The notes under the pieces were generated by a model, which was not told where the DNA came from, did no database searches, and saw only the letters and a program-made list of their open reading frames with translations. A stretch of 64,000 nt of DNA from assembly GCA_033297205.1 (NCBI GenBank), contig MU859110.1, positions 124,001 to 188,000 of the forward strand, read 5' to 3'. A program made the position numbers and the translations under genes. This document shows positions 11,354 through 23,642 of this stretch, piece after piece. The DNA is from Pseudoneurospora amorphoporcata. Taxonomy: Eukaryota; Ascomycota; Sordariomycetes; Sordariales; Sordariaceae. Each line of letters opens with the position of its first letter. Within the stretch, counting starts at the first letter, position 1.

Positions 11354-13344
11354 ATGGGCAAAACGTGCGAACAACCCTACCTTGGTCAACACCATTCTTC
11401 AGCATTCTGACACCACTATTATAGTAAAGGACTCGTTGCGCCCGTGAAGAAGGTTGATCCTAGCTTGGATGCCTTGTTCGCTACGAGTGTAAGCCATCTC
11501 CTCCGGCCGAACAGGCAATTGGAAGTTCACATACCTAACTTTATATAGGTTGGTCCAGCAAAGCCCCGCCCAGCCGCGAAGTACTCGGAGCCCTTACCAT
11601 CAAAACCCAAGAAGGCGCCAGTCCCTTCCAAGAAACAGGAGGAACTTGAGGAGGAGGGCGACGACGAGGAATTGAGCGAGCTCGACGAAGAATACGATTC
11701 CGAGGTCGGCATTGGTTCGGATGACGAAGATGAGGAAGCCGAGGACGACAACGACAGCGAAGACGAACAGGCTCAAGCTGCCGAAATCGTCGAAGCTGTT
11801 GTAGAACAAGGAAAGGCCCCGGAAGAAGATGGACGGAAACGGAAGCGCAAGCAACGCGATCAGCACGACAATCTCGAACACAAATACCTGGCGAAGTTGG
11901 CGGAGGAGGACGATGAAGAGCCGGCTGGCAAGCGTCTCAAGGCCGACGAGACAACCGACGAAAAGCAGGAAACCGCCAAGGCCGAGAAGAAGGAGGACGA
12001 CGACAGCGAGTCTGAGGATGAGGTCCCCGTCCACGAATCGCTAGCGCCCGATGCTGCCCAGAACGAGATCGAGAAGGCCAACCGTACCGTCTTCCTCAGC
12101 AATGTCGCTGTTGAGGCTGTCACCGATCGCTCGGCCAAGAAGACCTTGATGAAGCATATGGGTTCAGTGCTGGACAAGGAGGCGAAGCCTGCGCAAAAGG
12201 TCGAGTCGATACGTTTCCGCTCGACTGCCTTCGCTACTGCTGCCATTCCTAAGCGCGCCGCCTATATCAAGAAGTCCGTCATGGAGGCTACCACGAAATC
12301 GACAAACGCCTATGTCGTCTTCAGCACCCCTGCGGCCGCTCGTCTTGCCTGCTCGAAACTCAACGGCACCATTGTCTTGGATCGCCACATCCGTGTCGAC
12401 AGCGTTGCACATCCTGCCCCGGTAGACCACAAGCGCTGCGTCTTCGTCGGTAACCTTGGATTCGTGGATGACGAGACAGTCTTGCAAGTGAAGGTGAACG
12501 AGGAGGGCAAGGAGGTGACTGAGAAGAAGAAGCGGACAAAGCAGCCCATGGACGTCGAAGAGGGTCTCTGGCGGGTATTCGGAAAGGAGGGCGGCAAGGT
12601 CGAGAGCGTCCGTGTGGTTCGTGACCCTGTGACCCGTGTCGGCAAGGGCTTCGCCTACGTTCAGTTCTACGTGAGTCATCACCACCCTTTATATTCCCCC
12701 TTTGGTTGCTAGTAGCTGACAACCATTTCTCCCCACCGCAGGATGAGAACGCCGTCGAATCCGCCATCCTCCTCAACGGCAAGAAGTTTCCCCCCATGCT
12801 CCCGCGCGAGCTCCGCGTCAGCCGCTGCAAGGCCCCGCACAAGACCCTGCGCGCCATCGAAGCCAAGAAGCTCAAGTTGCAGGGCACCGCGCCCGAGTCC
12901 ATGAAGAAGGGTGGCAACGGCAAGAAGAGTCCCGGAGGCTCCAAGAAATCCGACTACGCCCCCAAGATCTCGGCCGAAGCCAAGACCATCGCCGGCCGCG
13001 CCGAGAAGCTGCTCGGCAAGTTCACCGCCAGACAGGTCATCGGCTCCGACAAGAAAAACAAGTTCAACAAGCAGGACAGGTACCAAGCCACTCAGAGGAG
13101 GAATCACGCCTCGGGCGCCAACACGGAGGCCACCGGCCCCAGAGTTCCCGGCGCCTACAAGTCTCCCGAGAGTTTCATCCTCGAGGGCAAGCGTGCCAGC
13201 GCGGCGGACGGAAAGCCCAAGGATCTGAAGTTCAAGGGCGCCAGGAAGAATAAGGCACCCAATGCGGGTGGTGGTAAGAAGAAGACTGGTCGTGCTGCGG
13301 CGAGGGCTTCGAAGTGGAAGGTTCAAGGGAAGGGCAAGAAATAA
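11354..13344 (+). CDS. nop12: Nop12, nucleolar RNA-binding protein
   Basis: Four exons: 11354-11364, 11425-11488, 11549-12670 and 12742-13344, giving 599 residues. The 11-base first exon (ATGGGCAAAAC) splices to give [20 protein letters not shown], the family's usual N-terminus. Residues about 60-195 are strongly acidic and lysine-rich. Two RRM domains follow: the first starts near residue 203 ([14 protein letters not shown] as RNP2), the second near 320 ([11 protein letters not shown] as RNP2, [10 protein letters not shown] as RNP1). The last intron sits directly after RNP1. The C-terminal 150 residues are Lys/Gly/Arg-rich. Nop12 is needed for pre-25S rRNA processing and large ribosomal subunit assembly in the nucleolus. 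The first donor, GTGCGA, is unusual but the frame requires it. Confidence 0.9.
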
Positions 13345-14625
13345 ATGCTAGGTTTTTAGCCAGGGGGTAAGGGTGTTTGCTAGTTATGGAACTACGGGAG
13401 CGGTCGGCGTGGTTCGTGTGCCGTGCCATTGGTGCCGTGCGGTGCGGCCCGTGGATTTAAAAAGCTTTAAGAATAGGGGTAGGGTTCGAAGTTGAAGAAG
13501 GGTGATTTCGGCCCAAGACGCATGTACGGATAGAATAGACTCTAATGTGGTCATTGCACTTAAAGGTATCACTCAATGTGCAGCACTGCCATATGCTTGA
13601 AAAGGTGCACATTTTACGTTGTATGCAATGCTCGGCAGCTTCAATGGGCAATGAGATGAATTAAGCTGAAGATAGATTTTTTCTGATACTGGCATTGGTA
13701 ACTAACGCCTTCTCTGGCCCGTACGGTCTTTGAACCGTGTCGCCAAGCATCTGGAATAGCTGACGAAGGGAAACTAGATAAGATCTGTCACCGATGAAAT
13801 GAGTGAGATGATTAGCGAGGAGAGTGGTTAGAAGAGGATTGAAGAGAGAAGTGAAGAGAGGAGTGAAAAGAGGGATGAAAAGGATATAGAAAGGGTATAT
13901 AAAGAGAGTATAGTATGAAAAGAGTATAAAAAGGGTATAAAAGGTGTTTAAGAAGAGGATGAAAAGACTATTGAATAAATAATGAAGCACTTTGTAACCA
14001 ACTCTCTCTCTATTCAAAGACCTTCCCTCCATTCACTCAACAAGACCTAGTGCCGGACGAACTATTCAGGCCTTAGTAGGTATAATATTACAGTGATGGT
14101 TCACTTACCCCAGGACCTTTAATAACATTTGAACCGACTGTACATATCAGCCCCAGTGCGGCTTATCTGATATGGTTTCGGAAGTTGAAAGTGTTGTCTT
14201 CTCAAGTTCTTGAAAAAACAACGAGGGATCATTCTTCTCCTTCTTTTTCTTCGTCGCATATGTATTACTCCAGCTCACAACATCATATGAACAGCGCAGG
14301 CCGACGTGCCCTCATGGCTTATTATGGTATATTGTCAACAAAGATCATACATTGGTTGGTCTACAATCAAGGTCAAGATTAAAGGGGTGGGTATGTATAT
14401 GTGCTGTCAAAGGGGAATTACATAAGTCGTCATGTTCTCATCTAGTCCTTCCTAACTCCGCGCTCATTTCGTGAGGCTATGGGGCCAAGGTGCTGATTGT
14501 CAAGGGCGTACCCGGGCCGCGCTGTTGCTTTCAGCTTGATATGCACCTCTCGAAGTCAAATCAACCGACCCAACCGGCTTGGACCCAACAATCGCACCAT
14601 GATTGACCATAGGAAAAGCAACCGC
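13345..14625. other. Convergent intergenic stretch with degenerate 12-base tandem repeats
   Basis: Nop12 and alpha-tubulin converge here, so both 3' untranslated regions fall in this 1.3 kb. The centre (about 13826-13975) is a purine-rich tract described separately. No gene is supported. Confidence 0.45.
13826..13975. repeat. Degenerate 12-base minisatellite, copy 1
   Basis: Read on the minus strand the tract is a chain of roughly 12-base units such as CTTTTCACTCCT, CTCTTCACTTCT, CTCTTCAATCCT and CTTTTCATCCCT, drifting to CTTTTATACCCT toward lower unit quality. The units match those of the cleaner tandem array near 47926-48062. Confidence 0.6.
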
Positions 14626-16806
14626 TTAGTACTCAGCATCGACATCGACATCGTTGTAGTCGCCAGCGACCTCCTCGTAATCCTTCTCGAGCGAAGCAAG
14701 GTCCTCACGGGCCTCGCTGAACTCGCCTTCCTCCATACCCTCACCGACGTACCAGTGGACGAAGGCGCGCTTGCTGTACATAAGATCGAACTTGTGGTCA
14801 AGACGCGACCAGGCCTCAGCAATGGCGGTGGTGTTGGAAAGCATGGAGACGGAGCGGTCGACAGAGGCAAGACCACCATCGGCGGGCGAGGCAGTGGGGA
14901 CGGACATGGGCTTCTGGTGGTTGATGCCGATCTTGAAGCCAGTGGGGCACCACTCAACGAGGTTGAAGGAGGACTTGGCCTTGAGGGCAGCAACCGCAGC
15001 GGCAGTGTCGCGAGGAACAACATCACCACGGTACAGAAGAGCGACAGCCATGTACTTGCCGTTACGGGGGTCACAGACGACCATCTGGTTGTTGGGCTCG
15101 AAGCCTATTCACAGATATGTCAGTCACTGGGATCGCAATGATGAGGTTGCCCAAAACGCCAAGCTTCCACTTACACTGGAGGGTGAGCTCAGAGGTCTTG
15201 AAGCTCTCGTGAGCGCTCTTGGTAGCCGAAATAACAGGGGCGTAAGAAATAAGAGGATAGTGGACACGAGGGAAAGGAACCAAGTTGGTCTGGAACTCGT
15301 TGAGATCGACGTTGAGAGCACCATCGAAACGGAGGGACGAGGTGATGGAAGAAACGACCTGGGCGATCAGGCGGTTCAAGTGCTCGTAGCTAGGACGAGG
15401 AATATCGAGGTTTCTTCGGCAAATGTCATACACAGCCTCGTTGTCGACAAGGAAGGTAACGTCACTGTGTTCGAGGGTGCTGTGGGTAGCGAGGACGGCG
15501 TTGTAGGGCTCAACGACGGCGGTGGCTACGCGAGGAGCAGGGTAGACGGAGAACCTGTTCCAAGAACGCTGTCAGCAAAGGTGACCTACATGAAAGCGTT
15601 GAGGCATCGGTCTTGTCCCCAACGCGGCTGAGTCTCTCAACCCGGTCTTTTCGTCTGGATGACCGAACTTTAAAAGAGTTCGGGCACCAACTTCGAGAAA
15701 GAACCAAGGTCTAAAAGACCAGAGCCTGAGGTTCCAAACAAGACCAATGCATCCTCCAAGATGACTCATTGACACCATTGGGAAGAAAGAGGAAAGTACT
15801 GACTCCAGCTTGCACTTCTTGCCGTAGTCCTGAGCGAGACGCTCAAGGACGAGGGCACCGAAACCGGAACCGGTACCACCACCGAAGGAGTGGAAGACGA
15901 GGAAACCCTGGAGAGAGTGACAGTTGTCTGTCCATGCCGGTTAGAACCATGTTACTTGCTCCAGGCTTGTAAAGGATAACCTACCGGTGATCTTGCGAAT
16001 GCGATCAAGGACGTTCTCGGCCATCTCCTTGCCAACAGTGTAGTGACCACGGGCGTAGTTGTTGGCAGCATCCTCCTTGCCGCTGATCAGGAGCTCGGGG
16101 TGGAAAAGCTGACGGTAGGGGCCGGTACGGATCTCGTCGATCGGGGAAGGGTCAAGGTCGACGAAGAGGCAGCGAGGGACATATTTGCCGTTGCTGGACT
16201 CGGTGAAGAAGGTATCATAGGAGCCGCCCTCACCCGCGACAGCAGAGTCGGGGTCCTTGCGACCATCTTGAGTAAGACCGTGCTCAAGGAGGTAGCTAGA
16301 GAGAGCAGATGTGTTAGAGAAGGTGACGTCCAAAGAGCATAGCGGTGTGTTGAGCACTTACAGCTCCCAGGCGCTGTTACCAAGCTGGGTACCGGCCTGG
16401 CCCAAGTGGATGTGAACAACCTGTTTGAAGCTGTATCAGCTACTTGTGAACTCGCGGTAAGGTAGTAGTTCCATGATGCGCTATATGAGCGTGCGAGGTG
16501 GTATATCAGGATTTCGACATGAGACCCGGGTGGTGGACAGCTCGCGTGTAATGCTGGGAAGCTGGATGTCGTGATCAAGTCTAGTTGTCGAGCTTAACGT
16601 TACTCAATTGCTGCAGTTATCGGCGCGTGTCGTCGTTGTCGCGAGCGTCCCCAGCTCCAGATGGGCGTGTCGTTGGACTCGTTGCTTGGGTACCATGGAA
16701 TTGCTGTCCAACGGCGGCGGAATAGGGGTCGGGTCCCAGGGTGCTGTCTGTGCTAGAAGGATCGCGAGGTGTAGGCAACGGGCGCATGTCTTACCTCGCC
16801 TCTCAT
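14626..16806 (-). CDS. tubA: Alpha-tubulin
   Basis: Six exons: 16806-16795, 16420-16362, 16295-15985, 15927-15804, 15554-15175 and 15104-14626, giving 454 residues. Exon 1 encodes only MRGE and is followed by a 374-base intron, an arrangement typical of fungal tubulin genes. Hallmarks are [15 protein letters not shown] at the N-terminus, the nucleotide-binding signature GGGTGSG near residues 143-149, the T7 loop region, the M-loop region and a C-terminal tail rich in Glu/Asp ending EY. The terminal tyrosine is the residue subject to removal and re-addition in organisms that do this. The protein pairs with beta-tubulin to form microtubules; GTP at this subunit is not exchanged. The donor before the 249-base intron is GTCAGT. 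Completeness and identity are certain; paralogue numbering is not. Confidence 0.95.
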
Positions 16807-18090
16807 CTTTGCTTCGTGAACTGAATTATTTGGTGATGTCTACAGGAAAAGCGGAGTCGAGAAGCGCGCAGCGCGGGCAACAACGGAATAGAGAAATAAA
16901 TAGAAAACGGAGAGGAGGTCGGGTACTAGAGCGAGGTCTGTAGTGTACGGGGCTGGCGATTTGGCTGGCTGATGGGATTTCGAGGTTGGCGGCTAGTCCT
17001 TGTCAACTGTGGAGGGTTTTGGCGGGCCAGACTCCAGACGAAGCAAGAGGTCCAGTTGATGGCAGCTGTGTTGTCTGCGAGACTGTTCCTTCCTGCTGGG
17101 TCCATTGGATTGGGGAGAGGGGCACCGACACAGCTGTCCTTGTACTGACGACTTTACACTCCAGCATTTCTGCAGGTAGCTGAACTGTCACCGTGACTTT
17201 CAAGTCCCTTTTTCTTTTGCCCCGCATTTTTCTACATGTGGCACGCTCTCAAGTCTCACCGCTTGACTTGGCATCTCTAATATGCATATCTGTCGTGGTC
17301 TGTGCTTACATATTTGGAGATCATCCGCGCAGCGTCTTTGAGGAACCTCAATTGGGATGAGGATGCACAACACGGAACGAATGACATGCCCCAATCCACC
17401 GAGGCAGCGGATCTAGAAAGTGCGTATTTCGACGACACATAGACAGCTTATTGCTCTCAACATTATAGAACATGCACTCGGAGTATCTTGAAATCCCTCA
17501 TCTGAGATGGATCATCGGCACTTCAACCTTGAATAGCGGGAGACATGCCAGGCAAGATCGACGATGACATCCTGAATCCGCATGCGAACATCAGCAAAGG
17601 TCATATCTCGTTCGTTAGGCGATATCAGGACATTCGAAGAAGGACCAACAACCTGTTGACAGCACCTTGCGGTCGTCGTTACACGCTCTCAAGCGAATCA
17701 TATCCGCCATCGTCGATGATACGCCAACGAAAGCTGCCGTCCGAATACTTTGCACCCAATCGAAAATCTACATACGCGCACATCACACGGAACAAATTCG
17801 AGCCAGGGAGGGAACCAGGACTATACGTCGATATATCGGTTTTTTTTGTGAAGCAGATTCCGCTTGATTTATGACTTTTAAGGTCTCAGTGATCATTTAC
17901 AAGAATGTCCGGGGGATATTTTCAAGTTGCAATCCATGCTTTTTCTCCTTCCCGGGTCTAAATTATGCCCTTCTTTCTTCAACAGGTTTTATCCATCCTA
18001 ATGCCGAGCAAGATTCAAAATCGAACAAGACAAAAAAACAACCCCTTTTCCAACGCTGTGTATCAAGTCAAGACCAAAAAACATCCCCGT
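16807..18090. promoter_or_regulatory. Alpha-tubulin promoter side and 3' side of the Kre9-like gene
   Basis: The first few hundred bases upstream of the tubulin ATG should hold its promoter and 5' leader. The rest runs to the stop of the Kre9-like gene. Short frames around 17545-17874 show no family resemblance. Nothing else is visible. Confidence 0.4.
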
Positions 18091-18927
18091 TTAGAGGGCG
18101 AAGAGGGCCATGGCGACACCACCGAGGAGAGCACCGGTGCTGGCGCCAAAGGCAGCAGCGCCGCCAGTGGCGACAGCGCTAGTGGAAGAGGCGGAGGCGG
18201 TAGCGACGACGTCAGAGGTGGAAGAAACCTCGGCGGAGGCAGAGGCGCTGACGACGGTGCTGAAGGAGGAAACGGCACTGGAAGCGGAGGCGTCGTCACT
18301 GGCAGAGCCGGAAGCGGAACCAGTAGCGGCAACGGAGGTGGTCTCGGCGGCATCGGAGCCCTTGGCGGTGGTGGTGGCAGCCTTGGTGGTGGCAGGAGCG
18401 GTGGTGGCAGGAGCGGTGACGGTCAGAGGCTTAGCGGTGCCAGCGGCAGTGGTGGTGGGAACAACAACGGTGGTGGCATCGTCAGAGTCGACAGCGCCGC
18501 CAATGATATGGAAGGGGAACGAGTACTGGAAGGTCTTCTCGTTGGACTCCAAGGTGATCTTGATACCGTAGGTGTTGGCGGTACCAAGCTTAGGGTCGAC
18601 GTTCCACTTGTAAGAACCCTTGCTGCCGTCAACGCCGGCTGTGAGATATTGGTTAGTACACTTCTTATGGTTACGTGCATAGGGCCATGGCTACTCACTG
18701 GCAACTTCTCCAACAATGTCTAACGACTGAGGGGTGGCGCCTCCAAGGACATCGATACGGACTGTACCCTGGAACTTGGGGTCGGTCGAGGGCGCCCACT
18801 TGATCTCACAGGGCTTGCCAGCAAGCACCTTCTCGCCGGCATACGGGTTGGAGATGACATCAAAGCCATCGGTTTGGGCGAAGACAGCGGTCGCAAAAGC
18901 GAGGACGGCGGCGACGGAGAAACGCAT
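18091..18927 (-). CDS. Kre9/Knh1-like GPI-anchored cell-surface protein
   Basis: Two exons, 18927-18699 and 18638-18091, encode 258 residues. Residues 1-17 are a signal peptide (MRFSVAAVLAFATAVFA). Residues about 18-112 form a beta-sandwich domain of the Kre9/Knh1 family (FDVISNPYAGEKVLAGKPC, EIKWAPSTDPKFQGTVRIDV, GSYKWNVDPKLGTANTYGIK). Residues about 115-230 are almost only Ser, Thr, Ala and Val, as expected of an O-mannosylated stalk. The C-terminus (ASTGALLGGVAMALFAL) is hydrophobic and fits a GPI-attachment signal, with small residues upstream as the cleavage site. Members are wall or membrane proteins, some linked to beta-1,6-glucan formation. The Ser/Thr stalk produces long GC-rich shadow frames on the plus strand, which are not genes. 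Confidence 0.83.
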
Positions 18928-21277
18928 CTTGATTATTATATCGAGTTGGTGATCTTGTTAGTAAATGTGATGATGTTTGCTGGGACCGGGCCACTAAAAT
19001 GGTTCAATGACAGATATCTGAAAAGATCGGTAGGCTGCAAAGGCAGTGAAGAGTAAGACTGAAGGAGTGACTGTCGTATATATGTTGTAAATGAGTGACA
19101 ACGGCGACGATGACCACAAGCTAAGGCAAAATTACGAACGCCGGATGAACAGGCGAAGCCGAAAAGAATGGAAGGACGAAGGGAGTGCGGAGAGGAAGGG
19201 GGGGAAGGCGGGAATATGAGAAAATACTGAAATGGGACATGAAGGTTTCTCGGTGCAACGCTGCACTAACGACATACAAAATGGACAACAAGCTTACAGG
19301 CGCTGCGCTTGTATGCCAATGAAACCTTTCACGCCCCCCTTCCCACATTCTGATTCCCAGGCTTCCTCCGCAGCCACGGAATTTCAAAAATTTGGTTATC
19401 CAAGGGGCCCCTTCATTTCGGTCAGGCAGTGCAGGGTCCCAAGGAATCGGATTGGGAAGGGGATCCTCATGGACGGGCTGCCCACTGGGCGGGTAACCTT
19501 AGAAGCGCTCCAGTTTCACCATTTCATGCTGTGGGGTTGACAACCACTCTGGCTTGGGAATAGAATCCTCTGGTAATTTGGAACGAAATGCGTCCGTTGT
19601 GCTTGAAGATGCTTGCCATGTCATTGGAATGAACATGATGTGAAATGCTGTGCGTTTGGGATCTCTGTGTAGCCTGTCGACTGCCCGTCCCGGGGGTCGA
19701 TCTCTATCCCAAAAGAATGGATAAACAAGGAGACAAGATGCGCACATGATTCCAGCGGAGGACGGTCGACGCTGAAGAGGCAACCCAGGCAAGACCAGAC
19801 AGGTCTGGAGTTGCCGTCGACGTCAACTGAGTGGTCAGTCACATCACCAGACTCTCGCTCAAGCTTCTACGCGACCAAGGATCATGGGCGCTCGAGTGCT
19901 TGTCTTGCCCAGAAGTCCCCTGTCACGGGCATTTGCGAGGCAGAACCTTCAAATTTAAAAAGGGGAGATGAACCGGGACCCGATTGGTCACTGTTGGGAC
20001 AGACCAATCAAAGCGCGTAGATGCCTGCGGCGTTTGACGCATTGGGCTTGGTGTTCTGCAAGGGTCAAGCAGCTCCTGCACGGTGGGCCAGCCTGGTAAC
20101 GGCACCTCGGCTGGCAATTGGAGGTCTTCATCAGGGTACCTGAGTCCACTCAGGTCTTGAAATTTCAAGTCCTCAACCCAGCAACCGTTCTCAACCTTCT
20201 CCCGCCGGCGTTTCTCCCCTTCCGCGATTGGCGGCCAAGACAGCGGCACGTCTTATCCTTCGCCCACAAGCCGGCGCATGATTCCATATTGAATTCCATC
20301 CATGGTCGAGGCGAGTATTCCTGGAATGCAATTACATGACTCCTTCTGGTCAACAGAGGCTTCTTCATGGCACTGAACAAAGTTGAAGATCACACTCCTT
20401 CGGACATACGATACGCCTCAGTACTACAAACGCAGCATGAGAAGTAACCTCATCTATTCCTAACTCCTCAGTCGCTCAACTCAGGCGCCTCACCAAGCGC
20501 CCTACCCATCCTCATGCAGGGGCATTTCGAAGTCACATTTCTCGAGATCCAGTCCGTTGGTAACTCGCCCGCCTTTCCAAGCCCATCCTCTCGCTAAGAA
20601 GCAGCTTACGATGGAACCTTTTTCAAGCCTCCCTCGCTGGTCAAAGTCGACCTCTTCAGACGTTCAATATTCTAGAGACTTATGCGAGGTCTTTTCTCGA
20701 ACTTCAAATTTCGACGTTCAGGCCGTGTTGCCAAGAGTCGAGAACATGGTTTGATTGTCACTGGCAAACACCCCATCAAACCTGCGATTCCCCGATGTTG
20801 TCCCACATGTCACCATGCAGCCCTACGGTCCAGGTACGGAGATACCAACAACGGCAACGGAAAAGCGTGGGAATAAAACATTTAATGGAAAACAGACGCA
20901 GCAATACCATTGGGTTTTACCAACTTTTTAACAACATCACGTCGAGTGTGTCGTCTCGGCCGGTGAGGCCGTTGGCCTGTTACACGGAATGGATTGTTCC
21001 CAACTTGCACGACGCTTGAACAACAACTCGATTGGTTTTTCACCAAACAAAAAACATTGTACAAACAGGTAACAACATCAACTCCAGAATCGAACCCGCG
21101 GTGTTATGACCTCAAGTTTGCACCTCCTTCTCCCTCGTCAAGCAAAGATCACCCTGATGTGCAGCCGCCTTCCAGCTCCCACCTTCCCGATTGCGAAACC
21201 GAGCATCAAATTCCATGTGGCGAAGCTAGATCTGCGTTCTTGAAGCCACTCACATGACGTTTGCCCTCTTACAAAGT
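18928..21277. other. Intergenic stretch, no supported gene
   Basis: 2.35 kb upstream of the Kre9-like gene and downstream of the NTF2-like gene. The longest frames (up to about 108 codons) lack splice context, motifs or codon structure. A B-box-like motif near 21088 was examined as a tRNA and rejected. Confidence 0.4.
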
Positions 21278-21793
21278 CTAACCCTCCCAAGTGTAGTTGC
21301 CACCCATGTTGAGGAGCCAGATCAAGCTGTTGAACTCGACATCGAGGCTCTTTATGTGCGCATATCCCTCGCGCTTGGTTGTGCCGATGATGGTGATGCC
21401 CTTGCTAGGGAGGTTGGCAGCGCCAAAGGTAGCGTGCCAGCGGAGTGCGACGGCTTCGCAGTCGACGGCATCGATGCTGTCGACGACGACGGGGAAGGGC
21501 GGGTTCGCGTTCTGCGCCGCCATGAAAATCTCCTTGGTCGCAAAGGTCGGCTCGCCAAGGGGCGTGAAGGTGTTGATGCTGTCGGACCGGTTGACGAAGT
21601 CCGAGGCGCAGTACTTGGCGCACACCTCGTCCGTGTAGTTGGCGATCAGCTGGACGTAGATGTCCACGATGTCTTTGGCTTCGGCCTTGGTTAGGCAGAC
21701 ACCCTCTTGACGGGGAGCAATGGCTGAGGCCAGTGAGGGGATTGCCAGGGCCGAGCTGGCAAAGGCTGCGTTGGCGAGAACTGAAAAGCGCAT
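21278..21793 (-). CDS. Small secreted NTF2-like (SnoaL-type) domain protein
   Basis: One exon of 171 residues. The ATG at 21793 is chosen because it begins a clear signal peptide (MRFSVLANAAFASSALAIPS, cleavage probably before or shortly after APRQ). The frame is open further upstream to 22099 but that part has no signal-peptide or domain character. The mature part has the alternating helix/strand pattern of the NTF2 fold: a helical start (TKAEAKDIVDIYVQLIANYT), a strand region around SINTFTPLGEPTFATKEIF, and paired strands VALRWHATF, GITIIGTTKREG and KSLDVEFNSLIWLLN. Related fungal proteins are secreted and of unknown activity. Two N-glycosylation sequons (NRSD, NYTW) are present. Fold call is by pattern, not alignment. 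Confidence 0.72.
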   Translation of the reverse strand: MRFSVLANAAFASSALAIPSLASAIAPRQEGVCLTKAEAKDIVDIYVQLIANYTDEVCAKYCASDFVNRSDSINTFTPLGEPTFATKEIFMAAQNANPPFPVVVDSIDAVDCEAVALRWHATFGAANLPSKGITIIGTTKREGYAHIKSLDVEFNSLIWLLNMGGNYTWEG

Positions 21794-23642
21794 TTTGTCT
21801 GAGGTTGGAGTGTTTGTTTTGTTGTGGCTGCAGGGTTGGCGATGCTCAGCTTCGATGGCCGACATCACCGCTTCTTCGCGACGACTTCCCATCTCTTTAT
21901 ACTCCTCAAAACCTCTCCATGGATACACGGTCGTAGTGCTCGAACTTCGGCTTGATGCTGAACGTGAAATGAGGTCGGCACCGAAAACCCGGCTATTGTG
22001 CGGTTGTCGTCCCAGCTGGCAGGCTTCATATTGCGCTGCATTCATCCAGACGACGTCCGGCCTTGGGTTAATAACCATCTTGCGCACGTCCGATACCAAG
22101 ACTGCTACCTCCGTGCTGAACGGCCTACTAACGGCCTACCCTGACGATACCGGTCATTGTCTAGTCCTTAACCATTGGCAATCCGGTATATGGCATATCA
22201 TGAGCAGTTCAACTTGGGGAAACACCGTACCTAGTCGATAGCGAAGTTGAAGCAATTTGGGCCTAGGCGGTGTACCTTCATGAAGTTGCAATTGGTTCCT
22301 GCATGTTAGATGAGATTCGGTCCTCAGAGTGACAGTCCCCGCATAGGAACCCAAGAAGAGCGCGCTTCGAATCCCCTTTGCTTACTCAAGATATTGAGGC
22401 TCAACATGAGATTCGAGACCTGCAGGACCTCCCGGACGTACGCGGGGATCGCGGAGCTTGGCGGCGACGGGAGTTCTCATCATAACCTTCACAGTATCGT
22501 TTTGAATATTATGGTTGCGGTTGGTGACTGTCAGGAAGGTTTCGGAGAATTGAAGCCGGCAGTCAGTTGTGTTTATCCTCTGGCCTTCGATCTTTGGGCT
22601 GTTCTCACCAAGTCGAGCAACATATGTAGTTCATATGTCACCAAACCCCCGGATGACATGCTCTTCATCTCTTCTAGAAATGATTGGCTCTTCATTGGCG
22701 ATATTCGACATTTTGTGAAGTTCGTGGTTCGTTTCTATTCGCATTTCATTCGGCGTGGAGCCCCACGGCCACGGCCTCAGACTCATCATCAACATGTACC
22801 TTCAGAGATCAACGAAAATATATTCAGCCCTAAATGAGGGGCTTAACAAGATCAGGCAATGTTTATCGGATTTTCTTGAAAAATGTCATGAGCCGTCTTC
22901 GATAATTTCAAAAGGTATAGTGTACCATACTGTGCTTGGGGTTATGTTGATGGCTGTGGCTTGTTTACGTCACTGCGCATTATTGCCTTCACAAATGTGG
23001 ACGAAAAGCCGACCCTCATTTTACTTTCCGGGGAATGCGGTGTAGCTCAGGAGTTTGGTTTTAGCTCTTTCCAACTCATCGAAAGATCTTCTTCAAGATG
23101 AACCTTGAATATCAAAAACAAAACATTATTGCCTTTGCTAGCCGATTTTGCCTCCAATGACATTATTCCATTCTTATCGTGCTTGATCTATCCAGCCAAG
23201 AAAATAACCTCAACCGCGTCCATCCCAAAGAACCATCAGTCACGACTTTTGCACGCTTCCAGAAGCTTAAGTCAGACGAACAGACATCTGAACATGTAAG
23301 ATATCATGGATTAAGTAGACGTTGCCTCTCTCTCCGACGAAATAGCGTAACCATATCATCACAATCTGCGCGCTCGGAACTTTTATATGCACCTCTCTGA
23401 CGAGTTCATCCCAGTTGTACAACGTCACGCAAGCTCAGCTCAGGAGTAGACTCAGGGGCGAAAAGATAAGGCAGTCTGATAACCACGGTTGGTCTTGAAA
23501 AAGACGAGAAAGGACTTCCATGTCCAGCTACCTCGAGACGAGAGCATATGCTATACCGCATAAGGCTGCTACCGTACCCATACTATTACCATCATCAACC
23601 CGGCGGAATCGTCGGATCGACACCACAGCCGAGATAGTCAAG
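21794..23642. other. Intergenic stretch, partly AT-rich
   Basis: Lies between two divergently oriented genes. About 22480-23400 is richer in A and T than its surroundings and has no long frame. It could be decayed repeat DNA, but I see no repeat ends or transposase remnants to support that. An ATG at 23520 opens in frame with the next gene; see that entry. Confidence 0.4.

Noticed and set aside
17965..18723. Gly-rich 252-codon frame on the plus strand
   Set aside because: Exact shadow of the Ser/Thr/Ala-rich stalk of the Kre9-like gene on the other strand.
18960..19025. Box C GTGATGA and CTGA on the plus strand
   Set aside because: Only 55 bases apart, no pairing ends, located in the leader of the Kre9-like gene.
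21050..21130. B-box-like GGGTTCGATTCTGG on the minus strand
   Set aside because: No A box at the right distance, T stem has mismatches and no acceptor stem pairs.
23290..23370. Box C GTGATGA and box D CTGA on the minus strand
   Set aside because: No terminal stem and no recognisable rRNA antisense element.
22470..23420. AT-rich stretch considered as a RIP-mutated transposon
   Set aside because: No inverted or direct terminal repeats and no transposase or RT remnants visible; a dinucleotide-bias calculation would be needed.
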